Shown: positions 44,855 to 54,173, counted from the first letter of the stretch. The stretch: 64,000 bases of DNA from Paenibacillus woosongensis (GCF_009725165.1 NZ_WNZW01000001.1:868001-932000); one strand, 5' to 3'. The notes: a model not told the origin generated them from the letters alone. Made by a program: numbers and translations.

Positions 44855-46639
44855 TTAAGGCTCGATTCCCCAGGCCAGAACCCCGTTGTTGTATAATGTT
44901 ACTTTGTTCCAGTCGGTGTATGAGGTCTTGGCGGCATCGAAGGAGTAGTCGTTGTTCTCATTAAAGTTGGACCAGTCGGATTTGGACATCCGCAGTTGAA
45001 TGTCTCCGGTCTGCCCGCCGGGAGCAATGGAGCCTGCTGCGGCCGTGAAGCTGAGCTCGACGTAGGTGTCTGCATTCGTGCCAGAAACGCTGCCGAAGGC
45101 TGTTTGAATGTTGGCTGACCCCATCTGAGCCCAATCGATCCAGGCGTTCATCGTTTGATTGCCGTCTTTCGTAAAGTAATAGCGAAGCTTCAGGCTGCTA
45201 AGATTGACGGCGCTCGTTCCGTTATTTTTGATGTTAAAATACGGTTTGATTTGATTATCGCTAGGGCTTGTATCTCCCGCCCGGTACTGTAAAACGAGGG
45301 AGCTGGAAGGTACTGGCGTACCTTGCGGAGTTACGCTGGCCTGCGTGGAATTGGAGCTTGTTCCGACGTTATTCGCGGCGCTCACCACATAATAATACGT
45401 ATTGCCGTTCGTCAATCCCGTATCCGTATAGCTGGTAGCTGCAACGTTACTGGCAATCGTCATGTAAGGCCCGCCGCTGACTGCTGCTCTCTTAACCGCA
45501 TAGCTTGTCGCCCCGGGGGAAGCGTTCCAGCTCAATACAGCTTGTTCATTCCCTGCCGCAGCCGTTAAGCCTGTTGGAGCGGCCGGTGCTGTTGGCACCG
45601 GAGGATTCCCGTTATCCGGAACCGGCTGATAACCAGGCGTTGTATAAATTCCGCTAAGCTGAGATGTAGCAAGTGTGCCGTAGGTACTGTTCACTATGGT
45701 TTTACCCCAGTCCGTCAAGCTTCCCGCCGGGCCCGTTGCCAGATCCAAATATTCGACGCCTCCGCCGTTGCCATACCAGGACCAGGCCAGCCAGCCAACG
45801 CCTTTCTGCTGAGTATAGCTCAGGATGGTCGCCTCATCCACATCGCCGCTGGAATGCTTATGTCCAAATTCGCCAATGATGACGGGAATATTCAGGGCCA
45901 AGGCATTGTCAATGTTGCTCTTTACCGTTGCGGCGTCGCCGCCCGCATATTCGTACATATGGATAGAGAAGATCATATTTTTCAGCGGATCGGTGCTAGC
46001 AACAGCCAATCCTTTCTCAAAGATCGAGTTCGGATATTGTCCCCAGCCAGCCGCATCCACAACGAGCGTGTTCTTAATGCCTGCATTGCGGAGAGCCGGG
46101 ATCGCCGCCTGATAACCGCTTGCCCAGCCATCCGAGCTCCAGGAGCCAAACCATTCATTGGCAATGTTGACGATCACGCGATCCTCTTTTCCGATTAATG
46201 CATCTTTAATGCTGATCCAATAGTCAACGGCACGATTCAGCGTAGAGGCAGAATCCGAGCCTGTCGCATCATGTACTTCAAGCATAGTAATGAGATTGTA
46301 TTGATCACATAAAGCGATGATGTTCTCGACGGAAGCGACATCGTCCCTTGTCCACTGTCCCCCATCCGACAGTACAATTCTTACGGTATTGGAGCCTGTT
46401 GCGGCAATAGCCGGAATGGCAGCAGCTAAATCGTTCTTGTACCAAGTGTGGGCATGGTTGACCCCTCGCATCACAAATGGCTTGTCCGTGGCATCATAAA
46501 GCGTGGTACCGCTTACATAGAATCCTTTGACAGGCGTCGCTGCTGCGGATACTTTCCCACCAGGAACAATGGCGGCAGCTGCGATGACGGTCACAGCAAG
46601 AAGCATCGTGGCAAAAGATTTCAACCGTTTTCTACTCAT
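44855..46639 (-). CDS. Secreted GH5 beta-mannanase with fibronectin III and CBM3 domains
   Basis: A 594-residue exported endoglycosidase. Signal peptide (about 1-33); GH5 catalytic domain (about 35-330) of the subfamily-8 bacterial mannanase type (GFYVSGTTLYDATDKPFVMRG opening region, MRGVNHAHTWYK); acid/base Glu in NIANEWFG near 160 and nucleophile Glu in IIGEFGHKH near 256; Pro-rich linker; fibronectin type III (about 350-435); CBM3 (about 448-594; YFNIKNNGTSAVNLSSLKLRYY region). It cuts beta-1,4-mannan outside the cell, with CBM3 binding cellulose. ATG 46639 has GGAGGG in front; the longer frame to 46660 is rejected. A cre-like box lies 36 bases upstream. Confidence 0.92.
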   Translation of the reverse strand: MSRKRLKSFATMLLAVTVIAAAAIVPGGKVSAAATPVKGFYVSGTTLYDATDKPFVMRGVNHAHTWYKNDLAAAIPAIAATGSNTVRIVLSDGGQWTRDDVASVENIIALCDQYNLITMLEVHDATGSDSASTLNRAVDYWISIKDALIGKEDRVIVNIANEWFGSWSSDGWASGYQAAIPALRNAGIKNTLVVDAAGWGQYPNSIFEKGLAVASTDPLKNMIFSIHMYEYAGGDAATVKSNIDNALALNIPVIIGEFGHKHSSGDVDEATILSYTQQKGVGWLAWSWYGNGGGVEYLDLATGPAGSLTDWGKTIVNSTYGTLATSQLSGIYTTPGYQPVPDNGNPPVPTAPAAPTGLTAAAGNEQAVLSWNASPGATSYAVKRAAVSGGPYMTIASNVAATSYTDTGLTNGNTYYYVVSAANNVGTSSNSTQASVTPQGTPVPSSSLVLQYRAGDTSPSDNQIKPYFNIKNNGTSAVNLSSLKLRYYFTKDGNQTMNAWIDWAQMGSANIQTAFGSVSGTNADTYVELSFTAAAGSIAPGGQTGDIQLRMSKSDWSNFNENNDYSFDAAKTSYTDWNKVTLYNNGVLAWGIEP

Positions 46640-46674
46640 AAATAAAACCCTCCAATTCAATAGTTTGGATAAAA

Positions 46675-46688
46675 GGTAAGCGCTTACT
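46675..46688. promoter_or_regulatory. cre-like box of the mannanase gene
   Basis: GGTAAGCGCTTACT contains the perfect palindrome GTAAGCGCTTAC. It fits the cre core and lies between promoter and start codon, a position where CcpA would block transcription when glucose is present. Confidence 0.6.
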
Positions 46689-46840
46689 TAATTAGCGTTA
46701 CTACGAACCTCCTTTCTGCAAAAAAGTAAATAGAAATGGAAATTACACTTTTCATCATACATTAATTGTAAAAATATTTCTACAATTTATTATATTTTGT
46801 TAGCATTATTATGATAACAAATTTATTGGGCTATGGTGAA

Positions 46841-46873
46841 AAAAAGGATGCCCCGACTTACGGGGCACCCCTC
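46841..46873 (-). terminator. Terminator of the membrane-protein gene at 46917
   Basis: Minus-strand hairpin TGCCCCG / CGGGGCA followed by TCCTTTTTTTC, about 45 bases past the stop at 46917. Confidence 0.9.
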
Positions 46874-46916
46874 ACTAATGTATGTTTATATGTATGAGTA
46901 TGTATAACCTTGTTGA

Positions 46917-47369
46917 CTATTCTGCTGATACAGGTTCCTCTGTCTCAGCATGACCACGGTTACTTGCCAATTTCGCTGGCAGCTGCCAGGCCGTTACTAT
47001 GGCTAATAATACAAAGATGATATCCATCCCGCTGAACATTGTTGAGAATAGATTTGGAAACATGCGGATGACATCCATGCGGAACATCGTCAGGATCCCT
47101 TCCACCTCACCAATTACATAGTAGCCGTACACAAAGTACTTACCAAGCAAGATACCTAACAAACTCGCAATAACAGCTAATATCTGGTGTACCGGAGTAA
47201 TCCTCTTTGCGAAGATAGATACCGCAAAACCGGCCAGTCCCCCAATCGCCCAGGCGACAATTCCCACCTCGTACTCCGTAATAACCACAATCAGTGCCCA
47301 AATGGCACCGCCAATGATTGCAGCAATGAATGCAGCTAACACTGGCATAACATTTTTACTCCCGTTCAT
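46917..47369 (-). CDS. Small integral membrane protein of unknown function
   Basis: A 150-residue protein with four predicted membrane helices (about 7-30, 35-52, 62-82 and 113-131) and an acidic C-terminal tail (ETEEPVSAE). I do not recognise a named family. GAAGAAGGATG precedes the ATG and a strong terminator follows, so it is a genuine monocistronic gene. Loosely, it resembles uncharacterised membrane proteins of Bacillota. Confidence 0.75.
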   Translation of the reverse strand: MNGSKNVMPVLAAFIAAIIGGAIWALIVVITEYEVGIVAWAIGGLAGFAVSIFAKRITPVHQILAVIASLLGILLGKYFVYGYYVIGEVEGILTMFRMDVIRMFPNLFSTMFSGMDIIFVLLAIVTAWQLPAKLASNRGHAETEEPVSAE

Positions 47370-47469
47370 CCTTCTTCTCCCGTCATAATAAAATTAGCTA
47401 CATCATTAAATGTGTATGCTAATACATATTATTCTATAAAGTGTCATAAAACTCCTTTGTTTGACAATT

Positions 47470-49170
47470 TTATAGCGGAATCGTGTAGAAAATACGCTTG
47501 CCTTTTTTATCCGCAAACCAAACCAGCTTGTCGTCCATGATGATCGGGTCGCATTCGGATAGTACAAATCCAGGAATACTGTTGATTTCACCAACAGGAT
47601 TACCCTTCCCGTTAACTTCAACATACTTCACATCCAGCGGCGTATTCTCGCGGTCAAATTCCTGCCACAGTACTATGAAACGATTCTCGTCTATTTTTAC
47701 GAGCTTGGGAGTGGAGCCAATATGATCCGTACCTGATGTATATTTCGCTATAGTTATATTATTAACTTCACCGCTGTTCAAGCTGGTACGGGGTACTACA
47801 GCAAGCATAATGTCACGAACATCCTTATCTAGCCCGACCATCTCGAAATTGGTATAGGATTGCACCTTAGAGTGATCAGCCTTGTTATAGGCAGTTATAT
47901 AATGGGTAGAGGAAGTCTCGAATCCCCCGAGAGAAACTCCCGTCATATTAGCACCAATACTTCCAGGAATACGAAATAAATCTACTTCTTTATACTGTGA
48001 TCCATTCCCTTTATGAAGAACGATCGACCGGGGATACGCATCGCCGTGATCCACCAGGACATGTTCTTTTCCATCGTATTTTACAAACTGGTCAAAGGAA
48101 TGACTGACATGGTTCTTTTGAAATTCCCCTATATAGTTGGTTACGCTCATATTCGACGTATTAATAATTAAGGTAAGCTGGGACTGATGATTCTTACCAT
48201 CTGAGGCTGTATATCTCAATCGTGACGTATGTAATACGAGTTCATCGCCATGTTCAGCCATCCTGGGGGTTGCGGAACGAAACGGCTGGATGGTATAGCT
48301 CTCCCCGCCTTTAACCGAGACACTGTCGATTCGATTAAAGCTTTTATCATAGCGAACGACTCGAATTACTTCCTTACTGTCGTCCTCTTCCTTATTATCT
48401 TGGCCATAAGCAATATAATTGTATTTCTCCCCACTATAGAAGGCCCCATAGAGCGGCAATTCAAGAGGGAGCTTTTTACTTGAAGTTACTTCATAGTCCT
48501 TATTGTATGTCTCGATTCGAACCTGCTCCTCATCTACGGTTACACTGCTGAACGTGCCATCGATATTTTGTATCAAATGGGAGCGGATCGGCTCGCCCCA
48601 TCTTGAGAAGTAAGACTGAACAATATGGTCTGTCCCTGCGCTGGCACCTGCCGCTTGATACGCATTTTCAGGCAGGTATGGTTCTACAACAATACTATTG
48701 GTCGCTGAATCAAACGAAACATCAAATTTTAATGCGCTAGCCAAATCTCTTAGCTGAAAATAGGTATTATCCTCAATATTATAAGCTTGTATAGATTGAA
48801 GCTCCCCGTCGATCACAATCTTTGCCGTAGACAGCTTCGCCTCATACACCTTGCCAGAGCTGTAGTACGGGGTACGGAATGACTCATTGGCTGAATATGC
48901 CTTGCCTGTAGTTAATTCAATCGCATTCTGATCATTGTTCCAGGTAATATCGAATTGACTATTCGATCCGGATAAATGACTTGCCAAATCACGCAAACGA
49001 AAGTAACTGTAATTCTGAATGTTAAATCCGGAGCTGTGCACCACCTCGCCATCGATGACCACTTTACTAGTGCTCACCGTGGCTGTTTCCTTCCCTTCTG
49101 CATAACTTACTGATGCCTCTATGAATAAAAAGAGACATAACACCAACAACAACGTACTAATCTTTCTCAT
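47470..49170 (-). CDS. Secreted protein with two stalk domains
   Basis: A 566-residue exported protein. Signal peptide (about 1-24, ending VSYAEG), then two copper-amine-oxidase-N-like stalk domains (about 30-90 and 98-155) sharing VVIDGEV/IVIDGEL, FRLRDLASHL/FQLRDLASAL and a hydrophobic end. The remaining 410 residues look like repeated beta strands, perhaps a propeller, with no catalytic motif seen. ATG 49170 follows GGAGG; GTG 49182 would put the start on the binding site. Expression unit unclear; the gene is more AT-rich than the mannanase region. Confidence 0.8.
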   Translation of the reverse strand: MRKISTLLLVLCLFLFIEASVSYAEGKETATVSTSKVVIDGEVVHSSGFNIQNYSYFRLRDLASHLSGSNSQFDITWNNDQNAIELTTGKAYSANESFRTPYYSSGKVYEAKLSTAKIVIDGELQSIQAYNIEDNTYFQLRDLASALKFDVSFDSATNSIVVEPYLPENAYQAAGASAGTDHIVQSYFSRWGEPIRSHLIQNIDGTFSSVTVDEEQVRIETYNKDYEVTSSKKLPLELPLYGAFYSGEKYNYIAYGQDNKEEDDSKEVIRVVRYDKSFNRIDSVSVKGGESYTIQPFRSATPRMAEHGDELVLHTSRLRYTASDGKNHQSQLTLIINTSNMSVTNYIGEFQKNHVSHSFDQFVKYDGKEHVLVDHGDAYPRSIVLHKGNGSQYKEVDLFRIPGSIGANMTGVSLGGFETSSTHYITAYNKADHSKVQSYTNFEMVGLDKDVRDIMLAVVPRTSLNSGEVNNITIAKYTSGTDHIGSTPKLVKIDENRFIVLWQEFDRENTPLDVKYVEVNGKGNPVGEINSIPGFVLSECDPIIMDDKLVWFADKKGKRIFYTIPL

Positions 49171-49536
49171 CTTGGCCTCCACTTTTAAACTGTAGTATTG
49201 CTTATCCCGCGATGATATCTCCTGTTTTATTCGTCAGACCGTCCGCAAGATAATTCTCTTGTCCAAATCTGGTCTTCTGCCTCAATCCCTCCGGCACCTT
49301 AGACCCTTAGACCTATCCAAAATATCATATCATAATTCATTGGACGTATCTTCCTATTTTCGACAAGATGAAGCTTCTTTCGGGCTTATAATCATATTAA
49401 AAAGCCATAGTCACCGTTTTCGGTACTGTGGCTTTTTGCAACTACTAACTGTCCATTTTCATTTCTTTCCGGAACGATCACTCCTACGCCAACATATTCT
49501 GGAGTATGCCATTGCGTTCCAAAGGAGTGACTGCGT
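49171..49536. other. Intergenic region with a symmetric hairpin
   Basis: No intact gene. A hairpin at about 49398-49438 (AAAAAGCCA ... TGGCTTTTT) could terminate transcription in either direction. A minus-strand frame ending within it looks superficially coding but lacks start signals. Confidence 0.4.
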
Positions 49537-49767
49537 GTGAAGCGTGTGAACCCTATAAAAAAGCATGTAAAGCAGTCGGCAAGAAAGCATGCGAAACCCG
49601 TAAAAATACGAAGTATTAGCGGTGGCGGTGGCAGTTCGATTTCAACGACCCGAAGAAATGAAATCGCGCTGATCTCCGCCGTTTTGTTTCTAATTGCCGC
49701 CTCGCTCAGCTTGTATGTGGCTTGGAATGATTTAAAATCCGGCGGCACCTCCGAAACGCTTATCTAA
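49537..49767 (+). CDS. Small basic single-span membrane protein of unknown function
   Basis: A 76-residue protein with a strongly basic N-terminus (KRVNPIKKHVKQSARKHAK), a Gly/Ser-rich patch, one membrane helix (about 43-63, IALISAVLFLIAASLSLYVA) and a short tail. The GTG start has AAAGGAGTGA nine bases upstream and a hairpin terminator follows at once, so the unit is complete. Function unknown. Confidence 0.65.
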   Translation: MKRVNPIKKHVKQSARKHAKPVKIRSISGGGGSSISTTRRNEIALISAVLFLIAASLSLYVAWNDLKSGGTSETLI

Positions 49768-49774
49768 CTACGCA

Positions 49775-49809
49775 GAGACGCCAAGAAGAATCGGCGTCTT
49801 TTCGTTTAT
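49775..49809 (+). terminator. Terminator of the small membrane protein gene
   Basis: Hairpin AGACGCC / GGCGTCT followed by TTTTCGTTT, eight bases past the stop at 49767. It lies head to head with the end of the helicase gene. Confidence 0.88.
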
Positions 49810-49820
49810 CTACGCTGTCC

Positions 49821-51794
49821 TTAATTATTATTCGCGTCTCTTTTGCTATTAACATGATAAGAAACTCTTCCTTCAGCCACGGCATATAATTTTTCCTTAG
49901 GTACCGGGTAAATAATACTTTTTTGACGTGATAGCCGTTTAGTAAAGTATTCTTTTAGATAAGGATCAACACAGTAAATATAGCATCCCTGCATCCCTCG
50001 TGTAAGGAGTGTACGGTAAGTGTTTTTTATAATTTGATCGGCTATTCGCAGTGCCTCATCCTTGTCCTTTTTATACAAACTTTTAAATCCTGACAAGGAT
50101 TTATCAGTCTTTGCACGTTTGAAAGGATCTGTTACAATTTTTCCGTCAATATATCTAAGATCTTCGCCGATAATAACTCCCACATAATCAAACTCCAGTC
50201 CTTGCGAGGTGTGAATACAGCCAACTTGTTCTACTGATTCAGGATCGATTGCCCATGTTTGGGTATTATTTAAATTCCAGCTCGCAGAAAACTGATATTC
50301 CTCTATATAAATATCATGAATTTCCGGATTACTTTTCCCATCCTTTTTCCAATCCCAGCAGTAGCCGGCCAGCATCCTCGCTTTATTATTCACTTGATTC
50401 TTTTCCAAAATTTCATCACGCAGTTCATTGGGATCATCAAAAATCTTGAAATCATATTGAAGATCGAACCCGTCTGCATTGGCTGTCTCACGAAGCTCCA
50501 GCACATCATCCAACCAGGCTAAATATCCATCCGAGCCATTACAACGAAATTGCGATTCTAGTTCTATCTCTACGATTTCAGCATTGTATAATTGTGAAAA
50601 TCGTTTGATTTCTTCTTTACTGCCTACGTCCTGCATAGAAATTTTTTGATACTCATCAATAAAAAAGATAGAACATTTAGCCGCCCGAATGATCTCCATC
50701 ACCTGGTTCTCACCTTTATTCTTAAATAAACCTGACTTCTCATTTAACCGATGAGCTTCATCAACGATCAATACATCAATTTCATTGGGTAATGCCCCAT
50801 AATATATTCCTGAACTTTTAAACAAGTTATTAATCACGGTTTTCTTATAGCCTTGCTGGAGTCTCTTAGTGTATACCTCTCTGGGGGCACTATTCTTGGT
50901 TACATATTGACAGACCATATCCTGAGCGGTTAATCGTACCAACAAATTAATGGCTAGCACTGATTTTCCCGTGCCGGGCCCTCCCTCTATAATTAAAACT
51001 TGTTTGCGGTCAGTAGTTTGTGCTTTTTTTGCCATAAGAAGAGCCACTTCATAGGCCACCTTCTGTTCATCGATCATTAAAAATTCCTCATTACCCTCTA
51101 ACATCTTAAGAAGTGAATCCTGCAGTGATTTAGATGGCTTAATTTTTCCGTGGTCAATCAGATATAAAGATCTTTTTCGATCAGATTTTTTAATATATGT
51201 AGAAATAAAACTCCTTAATTTAAGGGCATCACCTTTTGTAAATACCGGAGCCTCTGATATCCAGTTCTCATATATGACATCCGTTAGAGGGTCATCTTCT
51301 TCCCTAATATAGTTATGCAAATAAGCACAGGGGTAAAGCGATATCGATTCATTTTGTACCGATTCATTATAGTCAGATATTAATCTAGCATATGTATAAG
51401 CCTGATACGATGGATGCGCATGCTTGCCTAGCCTTTTATTTATAACCGTCTCAACGAGCCCATCTAAACTTTCCACTTTATTTATGGTGGACCATTGTTT
51501 TAATTCCACAATGACCACCGAATATTGATCCTTCTCGTCCAACCCCGTCAACATAAAATCTATCCTGCGCGAAGTTGTAGGTACCTTGTACTCAATGGCA
51601 ACTCCTACATCATCAGGGATAGTTGGAGTATTTAGAACCTTATACATATAGTTCATGGAATTATTCCAGGAATTAATCTCACCAAGCGAAACCTTACCAA
51701 TTTTCTGCAAATAAGACTCATGAATTTTGACAGATATACTATCGTCAGTTACATCATTCATGAATTCTTCCTTGGTAGCTTCGTAAATAATCAA
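49821..51794 (-). CDS. PD-(D/E)XK nuclease-like + DUF2075 helicase protein, candidate defence effector
   Basis: A 657-residue protein. The N-terminal part (about 1-200) has a PD-(D/E)XK-like pattern: RRIDFMLTG near 79 and VVIVELKQW near 95. The remainder is a superfamily-1-like DUF2075 helicase/ATPase: Walker A IEGGPGTGKS near 270, VLIVDEAHRLN near 344, FFIDEYQKI, the SQFRCNG motif near 415 and TRGMQGCYIY near 598. Both halves look intact. The gene is distinctly AT-rich compared with its neighbours. It follows a MazG-like pyrophosphohydrolase gene by 15 bases. A DNA- or RNA-processing defence role is inferred from this pairing, not shown. Confidence 0.85.
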   Translation of the reverse strand: MIIYEATKEEFMNDVTDDSISVKIHESYLQKIGKVSLGEINSWNNSMNYMYKVLNTPTIPDDVGVAIEYKVPTTSRRIDFMLTGLDEKDQYSVVIVELKQWSTINKVESLDGLVETVINKRLGKHAHPSYQAYTYARLISDYNESVQNESISLYPCAYLHNYIREEDDPLTDVIYENWISEAPVFTKGDALKLRSFISTYIKKSDRKRSLYLIDHGKIKPSKSLQDSLLKMLEGNEEFLMIDEQKVAYEVALLMAKKAQTTDRKQVLIIEGGPGTGKSVLAINLLVRLTAQDMVCQYVTKNSAPREVYTKRLQQGYKKTVINNLFKSSGIYYGALPNEIDVLIVDEAHRLNEKSGLFKNKGENQVMEIIRAAKCSIFFIDEYQKISMQDVGSKEEIKRFSQLYNAEIVEIELESQFRCNGSDGYLAWLDDVLELRETANADGFDLQYDFKIFDDPNELRDEILEKNQVNNKARMLAGYCWDWKKDGKSNPEIHDIYIEEYQFSASWNLNNTQTWAIDPESVEQVGCIHTSQGLEFDYVGVIIGEDLRYIDGKIVTDPFKRAKTDKSLSGFKSLYKKDKDEALRIADQIIKNTYRTLLTRGMQGCYIYCVDPYLKEYFTKRLSRQKSIIYPVPKEKLYAVAEGRVSYHVNSKRDANNN

Positions 51795-51809
51795 AGCTGT
51801 CTCACCCCG

Positions 51810-52142
51810 TCACTCTATTTCTGTGTATTTTTTTGATGTTCCTTTAAACTTCTCCACAGGATACTTTTGTTTATTTTTCTCCAATTTGCTTAGAATAGCT
51901 TCTTTAACATCAATCTTTAAATCGTTTGCAAGCATTAATGAATAGATCAGAACATCGGCTAATTCATCTTGGATATGTTTAAAGTTAATATCTATCGCTT
52001 GCTCACTACTTTTCCATTGAAAATTCTCCAGTAACTCACTCGCTTCTAATACCAAAGAGATTGCTAAGTCCTTAGGGTTATGGAATTGCTCCCAGTCCCT
52101 CTCATCTCTAAAACTTATGATTTCCTTTATTAGATCATCCAT
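51810..52142 (-). CDS. MazG-like nucleotide pyrophosphohydrolase
   Basis: A 110-residue all-alpha NTP pyrophosphohydrolase of the MazG/RS21-C6 type. The metal-binding Glu/Asp residues are in LVLEASELLENFQW near 31-44 and IQDELADVLIY near 57-67, the ExxE...ExxD layout of the family. It hydrolyses nucleoside triphosphates to monophosphates. It is the first gene of a two-gene unit with the nuclease-helicase gene. GGGG lies before the ATG; a good sigma-A promoter is at 52178-52207. Confidence 0.88.
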   Translation of the reverse strand: MDDLIKEIISFRDERDWEQFHNPKDLAISLVLEASELLENFQWKSSEQAIDINFKHIQDELADVLIYSLMLANDLKIDVKEAILSKLEKNKQKYPVEKFKGTSKKYTEIE

Positions 52143-52177
52143 ATAATAGGCACCCCTTGGTAGTAGATTATGAGTCT

Positions 52178-52207
52178 ATTATAGGCTAGCTTGTTATAAC
52201 AGTTCAA
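52178..52207 (-). promoter_or_regulatory. Sigma-A promoter of the MazG/nuclease-helicase unit
   Basis: Minus strand: TTGAAC (52207-52202), 18 bases, TATAAT (52183-52178). The -35 directly abuts the T-run of the tyrS terminator, so the unit has its own transcription start. Confidence 0.75.
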
Positions 52208-52250
52208 AGAAAAAAGCACAGCACCCTCCTGCAGGAGATTGCTGTGCCTT
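52208..52250 (-). terminator. Terminator of tyrS
   Basis: Minus-strand hairpin GGCACAGCA / TGCTGTGC followed by TTTTTTC, 15 bases past the tyrS stop at 52264. Confidence 0.92.
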
Positions 52251-52263
52251 TCGTTTCGTACCC

Positions 52264-53526
52264 CTAAACCAATTTCACCAAATGGTATTTCTTCTTCCCT
52301 TTGCGGACGATGATGAAGCGGCCTTCGATCGCCAGATCGGCCGTAATCTCGAACTCCAGCTCATTGACCCGCTCCCCGTTCAAAGAGATGGCCCCGCTCG
52401 TAATATCCTCGCGCGCTTGACGTTTCGATGGCTCGATCCCTACGTCAACGAGCCAATCGACAATATTCTTGGATTCTTTGGCTGCTTCGAAGGTCGGCAT
52501 TTCTTTGAAGCCTTGTTCGATTTCATCAGCAGTCAGAGACTTAATATCCCCGCTGAACAGAGCGGCGGTAATTCGCTTAGCCTCCGCCAGCGCATCCTCG
52601 CCATGTACGAACCGGGTCATTTCCTCGGCCAGCGTAATTTGCGCTTCGCGTTTATGCGGCTCAGTCTGTACCTTCTCAGCTAGAGCCTCAATCGCCTCTT
52701 TATCGAGGAACGTGAAGTATTTCAGGTATTTAACGACATCACGGTCATCGGTATTTGCCCAGAACTGGTAGAACTCGTATGGCGTCGTTTTCTTCGGATC
52801 AAGCCAGACCGCGCCGCCGGCCGTTTTGCCAAATTTCGTGCCATCGGCCTTCAGCATGAGCGGAATCGTTAAGCCGAAGGCTTTCGCTTCCGGGCCTACT
52901 TTTTTGCGAATGAGATCCAGTCCGCTTGTAATATTGCCCCATTGATCGGAGCCGCCGATTTGCAGCTGCACATCCTCTTCCTGATACAGATGCAGGTAGT
53001 CCATCGACTGCAGAATTTGATACGAGAACTCCGTGAACGAAATTCCGCTATCCAAACGGCTTGCTACGACATCTTTGGCCAGCATCGCATTGATGCTGAA
53101 ATTCTTCCCATAATCCCGCAGAAAATCAATGACGTTCAACTGATGCGTCCAATCATAGTTGTTCACCAGTCTCAGCTCATTGTCCCCGTCGGTCATGAAC
53201 AGCTTCTTCATTTGCGCAGTCAGCGCCTCAACGTTAGCCTGCACCTGCTCCATCGTCTGCAGGCTGCGCTCGGTCTGACGGCCGCTTGGGTCACCGATCG
53301 TTCCGGTTGCGCCGCCAATGAGAATGACAGGTTTGTGCCCTGCCAATTGAAATCTTTTCAGCACGATAAAAGGAATCAAATGCCCGATATGCATGCTGTC
53401 TCCCGTCGGGTCCACCCCACAATACAAGGAGATCGCCTTCTCCTCAGTCAGCTTGCGAAGCCCCTCCGCATCCGTCTGCTGATTAATCGCTTCACGCCAT
53501 TCCAATTCATCGATAATATTCAACAT
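52264..53526 (-). CDS. tyrS: Tyrosyl-tRNA synthetase
   Basis: A 420-residue class-I synthetase that charges tRNA-Tyr. The HIGH signature appears as DSMHIGHLIPF near residue 47, the KMSKS loop as KFGKTAGG near 229, and a C-terminal S4 RNA-binding domain (about 355-420) follows. ATG 53526 has AGGGAG in front; the ATG at 53547 lies upstream of that site. Expression is governed by the T-box leader at 53553-53830, which senses uncharged tRNA-Tyr. Confidence 0.95.
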   Translation of the reverse strand: MLNIIDELEWREAINQQTDAEGLRKLTEEKAISLYCGVDPTGDSMHIGHLIPFIVLKRFQLAGHKPVILIGGATGTIGDPSGRQTERSLQTMEQVQANVEALTAQMKKLFMTDGDNELRLVNNYDWTHQLNVIDFLRDYGKNFSINAMLAKDVVASRLDSGISFTEFSYQILQSMDYLHLYQEEDVQLQIGGSDQWGNITSGLDLIRKKVGPEAKAFGLTIPLMLKADGTKFGKTAGGAVWLDPKKTTPYEFYQFWANTDDRDVVKYLKYFTFLDKEAIEALAEKVQTEPHKREAQITLAEEMTRFVHGEDALAEAKRITAALFSGDIKSLTADEIEQGFKEMPTFEAAKESKNIVDWLVDVGIEPSKRQAREDITSGAISLNGERVNELEFEITADLAIEGRFIIVRKGKKKYHLVKLV

Positions 53527-53552
53527 ATTCAGCTCCCTATACTCCATAAAAT

Positions 53553-53590
53553 AAAAAACGTCCCTTAGTCTGCTTCAGACTAAAGGGACG
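53553..53590 (-). terminator. T-box expression-platform terminator of tyrS
   Basis: Minus-strand hairpin CGTCCCTTTAGTCTG / CAGACTAAGGGACG followed by TTTTTTA. It directly precedes the tyrS ribosome binding site and competes with the antiterminator containing GGTGG. Confidence 0.93.
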
Positions 53591-53830
53591 ATTGAATTAA
53601 CCGTGTTACCACCCAATTTGTACGATGAACTCAACATCCGTCACCGGCTTTGCCATCATACCACTCTCAGCTCGCTATCGTGAGCCAACCCGCTTGGCAT
53701 TACCCAAGATACTCCGGAGTGTAATTCGCAAGGGATCAGTAATGCTGCCAGGTCGCATCAACCCCTGGCTTTCTGGTAAGCAGTGACTGCCCGCTACTTC
53801 GTTCCATCATCGTAAATCACATATAAGTTT
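53591..53830 (-). ncRNA. T-box leader of tyrS
   Basis: Minus-strand leader with the T-box sequence GGGTGGTAACACGG (53601-53614 region), which base-pairs with the tRNA acceptor end, and a specifier loop GAATTACAC with the tyrosine codon TAC at 53721-53723. The specifier agrees with the downstream tyrosyl-tRNA synthetase. Confidence 0.93.
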
Positions 53831-53836
53831 ACAGAA

Positions 53837-53865
53837 AGTATAGTGAATTGATTTTCGATTGTCAA
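53837..53865 (-). promoter_or_regulatory. Sigma-A promoter of tyrS
   Basis: Minus strand: TTGACA, 17 bases, TATACT. Transcription would start near 53830 at the beginning of the T-box leader. Confidence 0.88.
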
Positions 53866-53891
53866 ATGTATTTTTCCCCTGGGGAAATGAA

Positions 53892-54173
53892 TCATAAATC
53901 TTTGGTTATCATGATCTCCATTTCCTTCTGCTGACGCTTACGGAAAGATTTCCGGCCTCTTGCCCACTCTTCTATCAAAATAATCAATCCTATTAGAAGT
54001 AATACAATATACGCCGTCTTACTTTCAATTCTGTTGGTTGTAAACATCCATGTTGTCACAGCAGTGAACACTAGAGGCATGATGGCACCGAGGATGAAAC
54101 TATTCCTGCTAGCCATAAAATACTGAACAGCCGACATACCAACAATGATGAAAAACACCGTTAAATCCGGCAT
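53892..54173 (-). CDS. Small membrane protein of unknown function
   Basis: A 93-residue protein with three hydrophobic stretches (about 3-20, 27-45 and 53-68) and a charged tail (ARGRKSFRKRQQKEME). Its start codon follows the DUF2089 gene's stop without a gap, so the two form an operon. The family is unknown to me; as partner of a DUF2089 regulator it may be a membrane target or sensor. Confidence 0.75.
   Translation of the reverse strand: MPDLTVFFIIVGMSAVQYFMASRNSFILGAIMPLVFTAVTTWMFTTNRIESKTAYIVLLLIGLIILIEEWARGRKSFRKRQQKEMEIMITKDL

Noticed and set aside
49392..49748. Minus-strand 118-codon frame ending SHSTENGDYGFLI
   Set aside because: It overlaps a symmetric hairpin and the opposite-strand small gene with a good ribosome binding site; no start signal on the minus strand.
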